From: Saturnia japonica
Taxonomy: Eukaryota > Arthropoda > Insecta > Lepidoptera > Saturniidae
Direction of reading: 5' to 3'
NCBI GenBank assembly: GCA_033032175.1
Contig: CM065321.1
Coordinates: forward strand, 14,716,501-14,780,500
Length of the DNA: 64,000 bases
Shown here: positions 1 to 10,290 of the stretch, piece by piece
Layout: every line of letters starts with the position of its first letter
How positions within the stretch are numbered: the stretch's first letter is position 1
Position numbers and translations under genes: made by a program
The notes under the pieces: generated by a model
Told to the model about the DNA's origin: nothing
Database searches by the model: none
Seen by the model: the letters and a program-made list of their open reading frames with translations, nothing else

Positions 1-1253
1 CAGTTGTGGCACTGCGCAGGCTGGTGGTTTTTGTATGGGGGCTCCACGTTAATCCCGGAGAGCCCGCACACCGTCTCTAGCTGGAAGATGGCCTTTCCCT
101 CGGGGGAAAGGTCCAATATGGCCACTACCATTTGTAGTGGCCGCTTATCTTTACTGTACATCCGGTGTACTTCCCGGATGGGATAACTTTGCTCCTTGAG
201 CGAGGAGCACACCTCCGACGGGTCGAGCTCCACCGGAATGCGGCGGATGACCACTCGGAGGACGCGCTCCTCCGCGAGCGAATACGTATAAAATTGCAGA
301 CCTTTCTGCCGGAGGAGGGTGGTTAGTTTACGGTGAGTTTCCGAAGAACTCACCGAAATAGAAATCCCGTTGACTATGTTTCTAGCCTTGTGGTAGTCGA
401 GTTTGAGTCTGCGCATCTCATTGCAGACTCCCATCCAGGCTGCCTTGTCCCGGATTATGATTGGAGGTGGGGCACGCTCTTTTTTCCCGCCGGCGGGCGC
501 GGGGAGCTGGGAGGACGCGGGGGCGGCGGCGCCCCTGACTACTGCCTTAGCTATTACCTTAGGCGCCGGTTGAGCAGTCGGACTGCTACGCGCCGTTCGC
601 TTACGCGACGCCACGACGGTGAAGCCGTCGTTCTCGGTATCCATCTCCGGAGATGGATCCGGATTCGCGGGCGAGTCTTGTTCGACCGGAAGGGCCGAAA
701 ACGAATTTTTCGTCTTTAACGCGGTTTCCGTGGATCGCGCGGGACGGACGTACGGACTATTTTTGGTAACCCTAGATTGTGACCGCGAATTTCGCGGCCC
801 TCGCTTGACGGAGGCGGGGCTTGACCCGCGCGATTGGCTAGTCGGGACAGGGGGCGTGGCCGTAGACGTGGCCACGGCCCCGGATGACGCGGCGGACGGA
901 CGCGCAGCGCTGCGCGTGAGACGTTTGGGCGCGGCGCCGACTGGCGCGGCGCCAGTCGGTATAACGGTCGCGGCCGTGACGTCATCGGCCGCCTTGCTAC
1001 CTGAAGCGGCCGCCTCGCTACCTGAAACGGCCTCATGACGGGTCGCGGTCGCAGCGGTGCGACGCACGCAGGCGTTCTCAGGTAGATTACGGTATTCCTC
1101 GTCTAGAGAGGGACACCGTAATACGACGAAATTTTGATAGCGCTGGTATTGAAATTCCAGCGCTTTCATCCTGGCTTGCAACTTGCCTATGCAAGTGGCC
1201 AGGTCGGTAACGTTATTTGCCATGACGGCAGAAGAGGGAGGACAATGGGACAT
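1..1253 (-). CDS. Jockey ORF1 (Gag-like nucleic-acid-binding protein), N-terminal ~417 residues
   Basis: The frame opens with an ATG at 1253 (protein begins [10 protein letters not shown], second Met in MANNVTDL) and I see no stop before the window edge. The N-terminal third is Ala/Pro/Thr-rich and low in complexity. The C-terminal part matches the region before the zinc knuckles of ORF1 proteins of Jockey and X-element type (pre-C2HC region); the window ends at the first knuckle Cys (PAQCHN). ORF1 proteins bind element RNA and act as chaperones in the ribonucleoprotein particle. The frame is GC-rich compared with its AT-rich surroundings, as in the second copy. Confidence 0.8.
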   Translation of the reverse strand, partial: MSHCPPSSAVMANNVTDLATCIGKLQARMKALEFQYQRYQNFVVLRCPSLDEEYRNLPENACVRRTAATATRHEAVSGSEAAASGSKAADDVTAATVIPTGAAPVGAAPKRLTRSAARPSAASSGAVATSTATPPVPTSQSRGSSPASVKRGPRNSRSQSRVTKNSPYVRPARSTETALKTKNSFSALPVEQDSPANPDPSPEMDTENDGFTVVASRKRTARSSPTAQPAPKVIAKAVVRGAAAPASSQLPAPAGGKKERAPPPIIIRDKAAWMGVCNEMRRLKLDYHKARNIVNGISISVSSSETHRKLTTLLRQKGLQFYTYSLAEERVLRVVIRRIPVELDPSEVCSSLKEQSYPIREVHRMYSKDKRPLQMVVAILDLSPEGKAIFQLETVCGLSGINVEPPYKNHQPAQCHN

Positions 1254-1865
1254 TTTTATTTTATTTTAAATTAAAGGCCTCCCTGCCTTAGGGGCAGGGG
1301 GGTGCGCCAAAAACTTAAAAAGACTATCGGAGTCGGCAAGAGACCTGTGGTCAAGGTGCAATGACACACAGGAAGGACCTATCAACCCTAAGGAGCCCTA
1401 ACAAGCCCGGGGCCGAGGACGCAGACCGGTAATTAAACCGGGCTAGGCCCAAACAGGTTCCCGGGGATGGAGTGTGCAGGATCGGAAGGTTTGGCAGGAG
1501 ACACCTGGGGCAAGACTATGCGATAACCGCAAAGGCCTAGATTCCCAGGCCCGTCCGAGTCTGGCTGTTTGCCTCTGAAGGAGACAACCAGCGGGCTGCT
1601 CGGGTCACGCCCCGCTCACTTTAGTTAGCACCGTCAGGTATCCAGTGAGCGACCACAAAACCGTGGATTTATAAAAAACAAGCAAGTCGCACCGAAAAGT
1701 GCGGTTTACCACGCGAGCGTTAGACACCAGTTGGTTTACGTCGTTATTGCAACAATATATTCGAATAAATTCCAAATATAAGATCGCAACAATTAAGTCA
1801 CGTGATGGTCGAGAGCACAAACGGAGCGACACGTCCGTTCGCGATCAAGACCAAATCGGAACTCC
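1..1865 (-). mobile_element. Jockey-type non-LTR retrotransposon, 5' part (cut by window edge)
   Basis: This stretch matches, almost base for base, the 5' part of the Jockey element at 27719-36189 (5' UTR plus most of ORF1), in the same minus orientation. The match stops at 1865, where the other copy carries about 10 further bases before its target duplication, so this copy is very slightly shorter at its 5' end. Unlike the other copy, its ORF1 is not interrupted by an R1-clade insert, so it shows the uninterrupted state of that target. The 3' part of ORF1, ORF2 and the tail lie outside the window. Confidence 0.9.
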
Positions 1866-3932
1866 TTGTGTATTTGTATACCTGGCCATGTTATATACTG
1901 TTCGACTCATTTGCGAACGCGGCCCTATGAGTGCGTGCTTAAAGCGTGTATATAGATACAGTGACTACGTGTGCCTGTCAAGAAGTACAGTCAATTTTTA
2001 CATCTCATTTGTTCAAATTTAAAATACTCGTAAATCAACAGCTCAATTAGGTAAATGCATATTTACTGAACATATAATTATTCCGTATCACTATCATTAG
2101 AAATACCAAATATCAAACTGTCTATTAATTTCATTATTTCAATCACGTTCTGTTCAACGTTTTGTAAACCAATATATATTTTTAAATACATCAAATATTT
2201 TCCATAGGGTTTAGAATGATATAGTGGTAGTTTGTATGGCTGGTATGGTGGTAGGTAGTTCTAATACTCATTGCTGAATATCAATATTTTTACCCGACTG
2301 CGAAAAAGGAGGATTATGTTTTTCATATGCATGTCTATTTATTTGGCACGCTCTGTAGCTTGATGGATTTGCATCGAGGTGTCGATAGATTGGTCTTAAC
2401 TGTGGGAGTGACAAGCTATATAATATATAAGTATGACGTCTGGGTATGAAATAGAAAGTAAACTTTGAAAAAAAAAATGTTAGGTATCTTAAAGTTTAAT
2501 TAACGCATATGAAGGCGCGAGCGGTTGCTAGTTTGTTAATATATTTATTATAATAATAAATACAATGCTTATTTTCATAACTTTATCAACAAAAACTAAA
2601 AAAATAAGCTTATTTAAAAATCACTCTTACTGTACATACAAAAGTGCATAGAAATCTGGACAGAATATAGCGAAAGAACTTCGTTATTATATGTTATTAA
2701 ATTTTTGGTACCAATAATACATTCAACTGCTTTTATAATTGTCATATAATCTCCATAAGAATTAAGATATGATTGATTTTAAACTGTTAATGATTTTTCA
2801 ATACAATATGAAACTGACCTAATAATTATATTTAATACTAACAGTGTAATATATTTAATTACAGTGTCGTGGATAGGGGGCCGGCGAATAGAAAAACGGC
2901 AAATCGGCAGACCAGAGGCTTCATATAGGCCCATGTGTATAGTAAGAATCAACAATACCAGGTCTTTCGTGTAATAAATATAAATCGAATAATCATACCT
3001 TTTGATACTCATCGTTCCCTCGCCGCAAGGCTGAGTCACAAAAGTTTTATTTATATTTCTACCAGACTCTCTTCCGCAAACGCAACTCATTTGTAATACC
3101 CTATGTATTAATAATAAATTAATTTCTTGTATATTTATGAGTATCAACCACTTACATTACTGCAACCATTGATCTCTTTAACGCCAAAGTTATAAACATG
3201 TTTTAGCATCTGATTTATATGACACACGACACCATAATACACTATAATACGATGATACACTAATATGATCAATGAAATATATAGTAAATATCGTTATACT
3301 TCGATCGATCGTAAGTAGTGAATATGAGGCAAGGCTGACTGTCAACCGTGAATACCACGCTGCGTCTCAGTAATCTGAAACATTCACAAAGCAATTATAT
3401 GTCACCAGATAAATGAACTTGTTAACTATTAGTTAATTAAGATTTGTATTAAGCTGGATGGAATCATTGTTAGTAGCTGGATTTATTATTTTTTCAACTG
3501 TGATATCATCGCCGACTATCAAGTTTTTCATATTATTCTATAATAGTATTTAATTAATTTGTCTTTTTTATTTGGTATGTATCAGAATGATATTTACTTC
3601 ATGTGTCTCTGAGTTAAATTCCGGCATACAAACATACAGGCAGCGTAATTTTTTTAATGTCTAATTCAGAGTCAGGGAGAGAGACCTACAAAAAACTATA
3701 ACAAAAGTTGTAAAAAAATTGCATGAACATTTTTATAGATAAATGTATATTAATAATAATTTAATTACTTCTTTCAAATTTTCATACTCGGTTAATTATA
3801 ATAACAATAAAATCTCAATAATCATTGTAATAATAAAAAATTGTTTCATTATAAAATTAAAAAATTACCTGTATTTGTTCCATTAATTTAAAACCTTAAC
3901 AGGTAATAAATAATATCAATTTTACTGTTTAG
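1866..3932. other. No gene recognised; AT-rich flank with dispersed repeats
   Basis: About 2 kb between the Jockey copy and the first recognised exon of protease copy A. It contains a dispersed segment at about 2285-2420 (starts near TACCCGACTGCG) that resembles one near 19040, and a repeat at 2551-2700. The missing 5' exons of copy A (signal peptide and first pro-region exon) should lie here or beyond the window edge, but none could be placed. Confidence 0.5.
2551..2700 (+). repeat. Short dispersed repeat, further copies at ~4095-4220 (inverted) and ~4440-4620
   Basis: The block around TGTACATACAAAAGTGCATA recurs inverted near 4100-4215 and again in direct orientation near 4440-4620 in more diverged form. 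The three copies lie within 2.1 kb across the start of copy A. No coding potential or terminal structure was recognised. Confidence 0.55.
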
Positions 3933-3980
3933 GAAGATGAAAACGGAGGTTGGAAAAGCGCCGTAATACATACACCGAAC
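3933..3980 (+). CDS. Copy A exon a: pro-region, EDENGGWKSAVIHTPN
   Basis: Acceptor AG at 3931-3932 and donor GTAAGT at 3981. Sixteen codons, phase 0 to 0. It corresponds in place and phase to copy B exon 24279-24329. No known domain. Confidence 0.6.
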
Positions 3981-4094
3981 GTAAGTAGGTACTTTATCAC
4001 TAATTTTATGATGATACTATATTGGGTCAAATAATCACTTAAAATTTGGTGAAATGCAAAATCTACAAAAATAGTATTTGTGAGGTGTCATGGA

Positions 4095-4620
4095 AAATCC
4101 TGTAGTAGCGAAGTTCATTTCGCTACATATTATGTTATGTATGACCTGATTTCTATGCACTGTTGTATGTACATTGAATATACTGGATAAATTTATAACT
4201 TGTTTATTTTTTATGTTATTTAGTATATTTATCTATTAAGGTTTGACAACAGTTATTCATTAAAAAATACACAAAAATTAGCAAATACAGGTAATAAGAT
4301 TAATGAACAACTAATTAAAGCCAATCTAAGCATGAATAAAATAAAATAAATTAATGGTTTAAATTAAAATATACCTACCTAAAATATTATTGTATATAGA
4401 AAAAAACCATTAAAACACAAAACTTCAAATCAATACATATATACATAATAATAATTAAATGTATATTTTAATAACTTTATAAACAAAAACTAACAATAAA
4501 TTTATATAAACATCCCTAATTCAGGGGACTCGAAACCATCGACCACTCGTACTGTATATACAATAGTGCGTACAAATTTGGTCATAAGACAGCTACGCCA
4601 ATTCCACAATTGTCATAGTT
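4095..4620. repeat. Cluster of dispersed repeats in copy A intron
   Basis: Contains the inverted (about 4095-4220) and diverged direct (about 4440-4620) copies of the 2551-2700 repeat. Between them, about 4225-4410 is clearly related to about 16185-16360 just after the signal exon of copy B (shared AAGATTAATGAACAACTAAT). The shared block could be a dispersed repeat or a remnant of the gene duplication. Confidence 0.55.
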
Positions 4621-4798
4621 TAAAAATCCTTTATATATTTGTCTTTTTTTTTTAATGTCGGTCTGTGCGGTTTAACTTCTCAGTTCAGCTCTCCCACTCC
4701 CCATTAAGTAACTTCGTTACAAAAAGCGTTTCTATTTCTTGTTTGACTTTCCTTATATGAATTTTAAATATTTATTTTACACTATACAAATATTTCAG

Positions 4799-4904
4799 AG
4801 GTTATCCGATAGTGACTCCGATGAGCAATACAATGAAGTATGCATACCTGATGTTCCTCGAATCCCTGACGTTCAAATTAATGTAATCCAAACCATTAAT
4901 AACC
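4799..4904 (+). CDS. Copy A exon b: pro-region, Ser/Asp-rich start
   Basis: Acceptor TTTCAG ends at 4798, donor GTAAGT starts at 4905. Phase 0 to 1, the same as copy B exon 36919-36985. The 35 codons start RLSDSDSDEQYNEVC and contain one Cys. There is no sequence similarity to the copy B exon beyond its phase, so this linker evolves quickly. Confidence 0.6.
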
Positions 4905-4920
4905 GTAAGTTGGTCAACTA

Positions 4921-5003
4921 ATGTTATTAACAACATAACATACCATCACGCCTGTATTCTTCGAAGGGTTAGGCAGAGGTGTACTAATGTGTAGAAAAAC
5001 TAT
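4921..5003 (-). repeat. 3' part of a tRNA-derived SINE
   Basis: Matches the 3' part of the SINEs at 8250-8526 and 11280-11545 (shared ACCATCACGCCTGTAT and GGTTAGGCAGAGGT). The tRNA-like head of probably the same insertion lies at about 5465-5635, with Jockey tails and other sequence between them. Confidence 0.65.
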
Positions 5004-5057
5004 TGCAAAGGGAGGATCCTCCAACCAGACGGGTGTTATGTCTGGCGGGCAGCTGCC

Positions 5058-5168
5058 CAACGGTTGTATATTTTTTTTTTTTGAACTGACTACACTGTTA
5101 GCCTTTGGGGCCCTATCCAAAAACAGAGCCGCTGCGGCTTTTACAGCTTCACCGGACTTGGGCAACGG

Positions 5169-5255
<87 letters not shown>

Positions 5256-5363
5256 CTGACTACACTGTTAGCCTTAGGGGCCCTAAAGCCGCTGCGGCTT
5301 TTACAGCTTCACCGGACTTGGGGGCGAGCGCAGAGGGCACTCAGCCGCGACTCAACGGTTGTA
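5058..5363 (-). mobile_element. Two successive Jockey 3'-tail insertions at one target
   Basis: Two strongly 5'-truncated Jockey 3' ends lie head to tail: 5069-5162 (short T-run) and 5174-5352 (T-run of 78, the poly(A) tail read on this strand). Three copies of the same 11-bp target, CAACGGTTGTA, stand at 5058-5068, 5163-5173 and 5353-5363. The two tails differ internally (the first has an extra ~12 bp after GGGGCCCTA and resembles the older relic at 19889), so they come from different source elements rather than one being a tandem copy of the other. Confidence 0.85.
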
Positions 5364-5464
5364 GTTGGGTTCTTGTATATATACTCAATGGAAAAGTTAA
5401 TTTCTATAGCGCGATGTAGGATGCGTCGTATGTGGCTCGATGGATGTCGCTATGTGTCGCTATG

Positions 5465-5635
5465 TAGATGTCGCTATAAATGTATACCCACATCGGGCAC
5501 GAAACCAAACTCCGAGCTCCTACTGAGAATTTCATAGGAAAAAACCAATAACACTTTGCTCGACCTGGGATTTGAACCCAGAAACTCACTCATAGCAGTC
5601 GCGCTTACGACCACTAGGCTAACGAAGCAGTTATT
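5465..5635 (-). repeat. tRNA-derived SINE, head part
   Basis: On the minus strand this has a tRNA-like head: GCCTAGTGG near 5615 and a B-box-like GGGTTCAAATCCC near 5571-5583, followed by the SINE body (AAATTCTCAGTAG). It is a pol III-type retroposon head, not a functional tRNA gene; no complete cloverleaf is apparent. Confidence 0.7.
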
Positions 5636-5727
5636 AGTATGTTATAAGTTTTAAACCAAAACGCAACACCGTAATATTTGATAACAAAATCATTTTATAA
5701 GTAACTATTTTATAATTTCATCTTCAG

Positions 5728-5783
5728 CATCGCTCCAGGCTCAGGGAGACAAACCACATACAGGATACACGCCAAGTTCAATG
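5728..5783 (+). CDS. Copy A exon c: pro-region linker
   Basis: Acceptor CTTCAG ends at 5727; donor GTAAGA starts at 5784. Phase 1 to 0, as in copy B exon 37817-37842. Residues read PSLQAQGDKPHTGYTPSSM; polar and without Cys. Confidence 0.6.
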
Positions 5784-6557
5784 GTAAGATCCATATCCAA
5801 CAAAATATAATTTCTCAACGATTAAACAATATTCGAACCTTACAATAGTTATGCTAAAATTATTAATCGCATTCCGTTTAACAACACAGTTGCCAAATAC
5901 ATTCAAAGCAGGCTATAATTTATTGTAGAGCTATTATACCATTTCCATTTTTTTATTTTCTCGATGACAGCTCATGTGAAAACTTGAACGGGTGTCTTTT
6001 TTACATTATGTATGCATTATTTTATAAAAATATGACGTTTACACACGTACAAGGTTATATCAGAGTCGGAGAAACTGATAGGGATGCAGCTATATCGATA
6101 AACGTAACACGACAACAGACACGATATTTTTTTACAAAATGTAAGAAACTAAACTACTGCCGGATACTTTTGTACAAATGTATTAACTAATATTATACTT
6201 CATGACAAGATGTTACAGTATTAATTCTTGATTGATAATGCCAACTTCTTCAAATTTTTCGAAGCTGTTGTAAAATAAGTAGGTATAGGTAGGTACTCAA
6301 AAATGAAACGAAATAATTATAACGACAGGTAATCTTTATTTATTTATTTTAATCAAAATCTGATGAATCAAAATATTAATAAACATATGCGATCGATATC
6401 ATTACAATCACAATATTTCTAACTATCAAATTAGAATAGTCATTGAGAAAATAAAGAAATAGAAATAGTATAAATGAATATACTTACCTGACACTATTAG
6501 CTACTAAAATAGACTAACATTCGTGATAAAATAAACTTCATTCGATTTCTTTCTCAG

Positions 6558-6693
6558 CCAAATTACAATAATGCGCAACTTTCGAACGTATCACCCTCTC
6601 CGTCGGAAACAGGTCATCATTTCGACGTCTGCGCTCCCTACAATCCCCCGACGCCCAACTTCAGAGAACCGGGTCGACGGATCAGTGATATAA
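6558..6693 (+). CDS. Copy A exon d: pro-region with CAPYNPPTPNF motif
   Basis: Acceptor TTCTCAG ends at 6557; donor GTGCGT starts at 6694. Phase 0 to 1. Its end (CAPYNPPTPNF, then PGRRISDI) aligns with copy B exon 43558-43699 ([19 protein letters not shown]). This Cys and the linker are typical of the pro-segment of Snake-like proteases; it is too short for a standard CLIP domain. Confidence 0.8.
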
Positions 6694-6773
6694 GTGCGTA
6701 ATGCAACAATACTATTATATACCTTGGTTTAGTGAATGTAATTTAAATCGATAATATGTAAATGTAGCAATTA

Positions 6774-7077
6774 AGGCTGCCTGGTCACTTGAGCGGAGCG
6801 AGGGAGTCATGTGTTACGGACTGTGTCTATCTATTGATACGAAGTGGTGTGAGAGATGCAGAGCAGTGTTGTGGACGACATGACGAGACATTCTAAGAGG
6901 GCGGCGGCGGGTGAGCAGTTTCGTTTAGCTCCCCTTCCCGCTCCTTTTCAATCAACTTCGCAAATATGGCCATGTCCACTGCTGAGCGGAGCAGAACTTA
7001 GATTTTTATGCAATTCTATTGGTCAAAATATGCGTAGCTCTGCTCCTCTTCTCTCCGCTCCAGTAGACAGACTGCCT
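6774..7077. mobile_element. Probable MITE (~304 bp) with 27-bp imperfect terminal inverted repeats
   Basis: The ends AGGCTGCCTGGTCACTTGAG (6774 inward) and the reverse complement from 7077, AGGCAGTCTGTCTACTGGAG, agree at about 20 of 27 positions and both continue into GCGGAG. The inside is GC-richer than the flanks and has no transposase. No clean target duplication was seen, so the superfamily is open (hAT or PIF/Harbinger type both possible). Confidence 0.5.
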
Positions 7078-7288
7078 ATGACCCATTTCTTTATAATTTT
7101 AAATAATATTTTTTCAAAAATTTAATGTAATCTAATAAAATAATGTTTATTTATACAACGTTTTTAAAAAAAAATCTCATATTGTTTCTTCTATGTATTT
7201 AAGGTAGCCAATTATCGGGGAAAAAATTCTTGAATTGTTTCTAATATTATAAAATTAACTAATACCATATTAATTTCCTTTTTTTCAG

Positions 7289-7351
7289 AATACCAAGAAT
7301 ATATATGGAACGTTAAAGTAATGGAAGAAAGAAAAAGGAGAGAGAATCTTT
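7289..7351 (+). CDS. Copy A exon e: end of pro-region, conserved Cys replaced by Tyr
   Basis: Acceptor TTTCAG ends at 7288; donor GTGAGA starts at 7352. Phase 1 to 1. It encodes YQEYIWNVKVMEERKRRENL and the first base of a Cys codon. Copy B has [11 protein letters not shown] at the same place; TGC in B is TAC here (7291-7293), so a paired pro-region Cys is missing. Confidence 0.8.
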
Positions 7352-7906
7352 GTGAGATCTAGAATTTTGTCCTCCTAACTCTATTCTAAAGATAAAAATA
7401 TTTTTACCTTTTACCACTCAGTAATGTTCAAAGTAAAGTAATTATAATGTATATTTGAAGGGACTTCCATATCAGTGAGAACTTTTCAAATTTTTTCTTT
7501 AGTTTTTCTTACGTCGTGGAATGGAGTAATTAACAGGTGTTTAGTCATGATGCTAAGTGGCCAGTCCTACCTATTTAAAACCAACCTCAAAAAAGACTCG
7601 CAGTCTGAAGAAATACCTTTATTAAATTATGTCGAAACCGGCAAATCCCCCAAAAATGATTGCTATCATATTATATTGGTTGCTACATAATATATTTATT
7701 TTAGATGTATCTCATAAAAAAATGATATCTTGAATTATTATAATAATTATGATCCCTCTTTATTATAACAAAGTAAATGTACCTACCTACCTATATCAAT
7801 AAAAAAAAATTTATAAATTATGGTTTTGGTATCACCTAAATTGCATCTACTATAAATTAAAACTAAGTATTTAATAATCAAATTATTATTAAATATAATA
7901 TTTCAG

Positions 7907-8001
7907 GTGATTGGCAGAAATTTCAACAAACTGGTAGTTCAGCATTCGGTCCCACTACCCCGGGTGGCCGTGAAACGATACCCGGGGAATTCCCACACAT
8001 G
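7907..8001 (+). CDS. Copy A exon f: degraded zymogen activation segment
   Basis: Acceptor TTTCAG ends at 7906; donor GTTAGT starts at 8002. Phase 1 to 0. The segment reads GSSAFGPTTPGGRETIPGEF then PHM. GG and PGEFPHM align with copy B ([16 protein letters not shown]), but the hydrophobic new N-terminus needed to form the active site on cleavage is Thr-Pro here. Confidence 0.8.
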
Positions 8002-8249
8002 GTTAGTTTAGGTTTTGTTGCTTAATTCACTATTATCAAATTTTATACTATGAAAATAATGAAACTTTGTATTACAAAGTTTTTTTGGAGTATAGTATCT
8101 ATGCCTATAAGAGTACACAAGCCAGCCGCATACCACCACCAAAGCTAGTTTTCTATACCTATCCTTATTCGTTGTTATAGGTGCATTCCTGAATATAGTC
8201 TTCTCCCAAGACATATTATACAGGCTATTTTTTGAAAGGATAAATTATG

Positions 8250-8526
8250 TCCGTCTGCCTCATGAGCCTAGTGGACATAAGCGCGACTGCTGTGCTCGAG
8301 GTTCTGGGTTCGATTCCCAAGTCGACCAAAGTGTTTTATTGGGATTTTCTATGAAATTTTCAGTAGCAGCTCGGAGTTTGGCTTTGTGTCCGATTAATAG
8401 TAATAGGCTCCTACTATTATAAGGGACTTAAAAACATACTCGGCGAATTGAAGATGTACATTAGTACACCCCTGTCTAACCCTTACACGCATAGGGGCAA
8501 ATGCGTGATGGTATGTTATATTTATG
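8250..8526 (+). repeat. tRNA-derived SINE, near full length
   Basis: The head has a pol III B-box match (GGGTTCGATTCCC near 8307-8319) and an upstream A-box-like AGCCTAGTGGACATAAGCGC. The body is shared with the copies at 11280-11545 and 4921-5635. It ends in a simple TATGTTATATTTATGTTATG tail, as many SINEs do. Confidence 0.75.
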
Positions 8527-8903
8527 TTATGTCCGACTGGATCGCGACTACTATACACCGGCTTTTAAACCTACTATAGTGGTACACTTTAGGCATATTT
8601 CATTCCGGAATCAATTGGTGTATATCCAGAAACTAAGCGGCTTGGTAGGAATCTTTACCTGTTTGGTTCGCAACCACCATGCATATAGTGATAAACCAGT
8701 CAAAATTACTCTATTTTGGTATGTCACGTATTGGGGTTACAGGCTTTTAGGCCGTTATGACGGGACAACCGCCTATGGATTGATTTCTATATCTCGGTGG
8801 TCTCCTTTACTTACCATCAAGCACAGTGTCGTAATTTTCCCGTGCTATAAAGAATTTATGCTATACTAATCTTGTTTATATGCAATTATATATCGTTGAC
8901 CAG

Positions 8904-9084
8904 GGTGCAGTAGGTTGGCTATCTATAACAGGATCGTGGGTGTTTCAAGTGTGGTAGCTCCCTTATCAGCCCAAAATACGTTCTAACTGCAGCCCATTGT
9001 ACGTCAGCATCGGCGATTGACACGGCGCTCGCTGATCATATACCGAGGATCGTAAGGCTCAGTCACAAGAATATTATTTATGGT
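8904..9084 (+). CDS. Copy A exon g: catalytic His exon with +1 frameshift
   Basis: Acceptor CAG ends at 8903; donor GTGAGT starts at 9085. The first 14 codons (GAVGWLSITGSWVF) align with copy B (GAIGW...QWQF). An extra base at 8946 then shifts the frame and gives TAG at 8955-8957. In the +1 frame the text resumes as [17 protein letters not shown]. An alternative acceptor (CAAG ending at 8949) would restore the frame but delete about 15 residues of the first beta-barrel, which is unlikely to fold. Confidence 0.85.
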
Positions 9085-9501
9085 GTGAGTATGAACAAAT
9101 TCTAATAGGTTTCTTCTTACACTTTACATCAGTTTTATTGGACCGAAGATTCCTAAAATTTCAAATTGTTTTTTTTTTTGTATTTTTTTATGATTTGTAA
9201 ATGTATTATTTACAGTTTTTGTAACCTATTAATAACTGATTGACTTAATACTATTATGCTGTCCGTCTAGAAAATTTCATCATAATCGATTGAGATTTAA
9301 CAAAAAATCTAGTGTAAAATATTTAATAAAAAAAATTCATGCCGATTTTTATTAAAATCCGGACATACAGGCAGACAAAAGAAATGTCATATTCATGTCT
9401 AGATATCGTCTATCATATCATATATATGTCTAGCAGGAAATATGGAAAAAATTACATGTACCTACAGATTTATTAATTTGTATTATAACCTTCTTTCACA
9501 G

Positions 9502-9724
9502 CTACCACAGAAGACATTGGGAAAATACGACGTCAAAATTTATAATATAATTCCCCATCCAAATTATACATCACCGATGAAGTACTTTGATATAGCGTTA
9601 ATGGAGTTAGAAAGGGAAGTTGGCTTCAATCAGTTGGTTCAACCGGCTTGCCTTTGGGCTCATTCTGATTCAAACAAAATTGGTCGACACGCTACTATGA
9701 CTGGCTGGGGAGTTCCTAGTTATG
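9502..9724 (+). CDS. Copy A exon h: catalytic Asp exon
   Basis: Acceptor TTTCACAG ends at 9501; donor GTAATA (a weak +5) starts at 9725. Same length (223 nt) and phase as copy B exon 59623-59845. Contains FDIALMELE with the catalytic Asp, the PACLW Cys that pairs with the pro-region Cys, and MTGWGV. Confidence 0.85.
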
Positions 9725-9954
9725 GTAATACTAATTGTGCCACACGGATTCACCTGCGTTAGAGTTTAATAGTACATGGCTTTTTCATGTTATACCCACT
9801 TGCCTAAAAATGCCAGATTTAATAAGACTATAAAATTCAAAAAGAAGTTTTTAAATCTGATTAGTAGTTATAGAGATTAACGCGTTGAAAGCAAAGAAAC
9901 AATATCTTGTAATGAATATAAAAGCTTGTAGTAAAAGCTTTCGGTATCTTTTTA

Positions 9955-10290
9955 AGCGTATTGCGTGCACGGAAGACTGAGATTTGGCATGATTAAAGTT
10001 TCTATGGAGAAGGAATGCAGTAAGCTAAAATTTATCTATAATATCTGTTACTTATATATTAAATAAAATAAATTAATACTGCGAATCCCAACCCGACCAG
10101 TGCCATTGAACTTAGACTCCCAAAATATTGACATTTTCACTCAACGAAAAGTGATGTAGATTAGATAATACCTACTCATTGTATTAGGTTCCTGAATACT
10201 GCAAATGTCAAACAGAAAATAGTCTATGATCAAAAAATCACTGGTCGAATGTCGACGTAAGAGCGATCGCTAGTTAATATACATATACTG
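9955..10290 (+). repeat. Dispersed repeat, inverted copy at ~44945-45320
   Basis: Shared segments include the block around GACCAGTGCCATTGAACTTA and AAAATAGTCTATGATCAAAA, which recur on the other strand in gene B intron 7. No ORF or clear termini were recognised. Confidence 0.6.

Noticed and set aside
2314..2360. Possible signal-peptide exon (MFFICMSIYLARS) for copy A
   Set aside because: It lies in a dispersed repeat that also occurs near 19040, and the downstream phase is not supported.
2779..3147. Minus-strand 122-codon ORF as a gene
   Set aside because: No domain recognised and low-complexity ends; kept only as a weak observation.
4987..5537. ORFs with long poly-Phe tracts
   Set aside because: They translate the T-runs that are poly(A) tails of Jockey insertions.
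8250..8330. tRNA gene
   Set aside because: B-box present but it heads a SINE body repeated at 11280-11545 and 4921-5635; no complete cloverleaf.
8501..8869. 122-codon ORF between SINE and exon g of copy A
   Set aside because: Starts in the SINE tail, no domain, intronic; likely chance.
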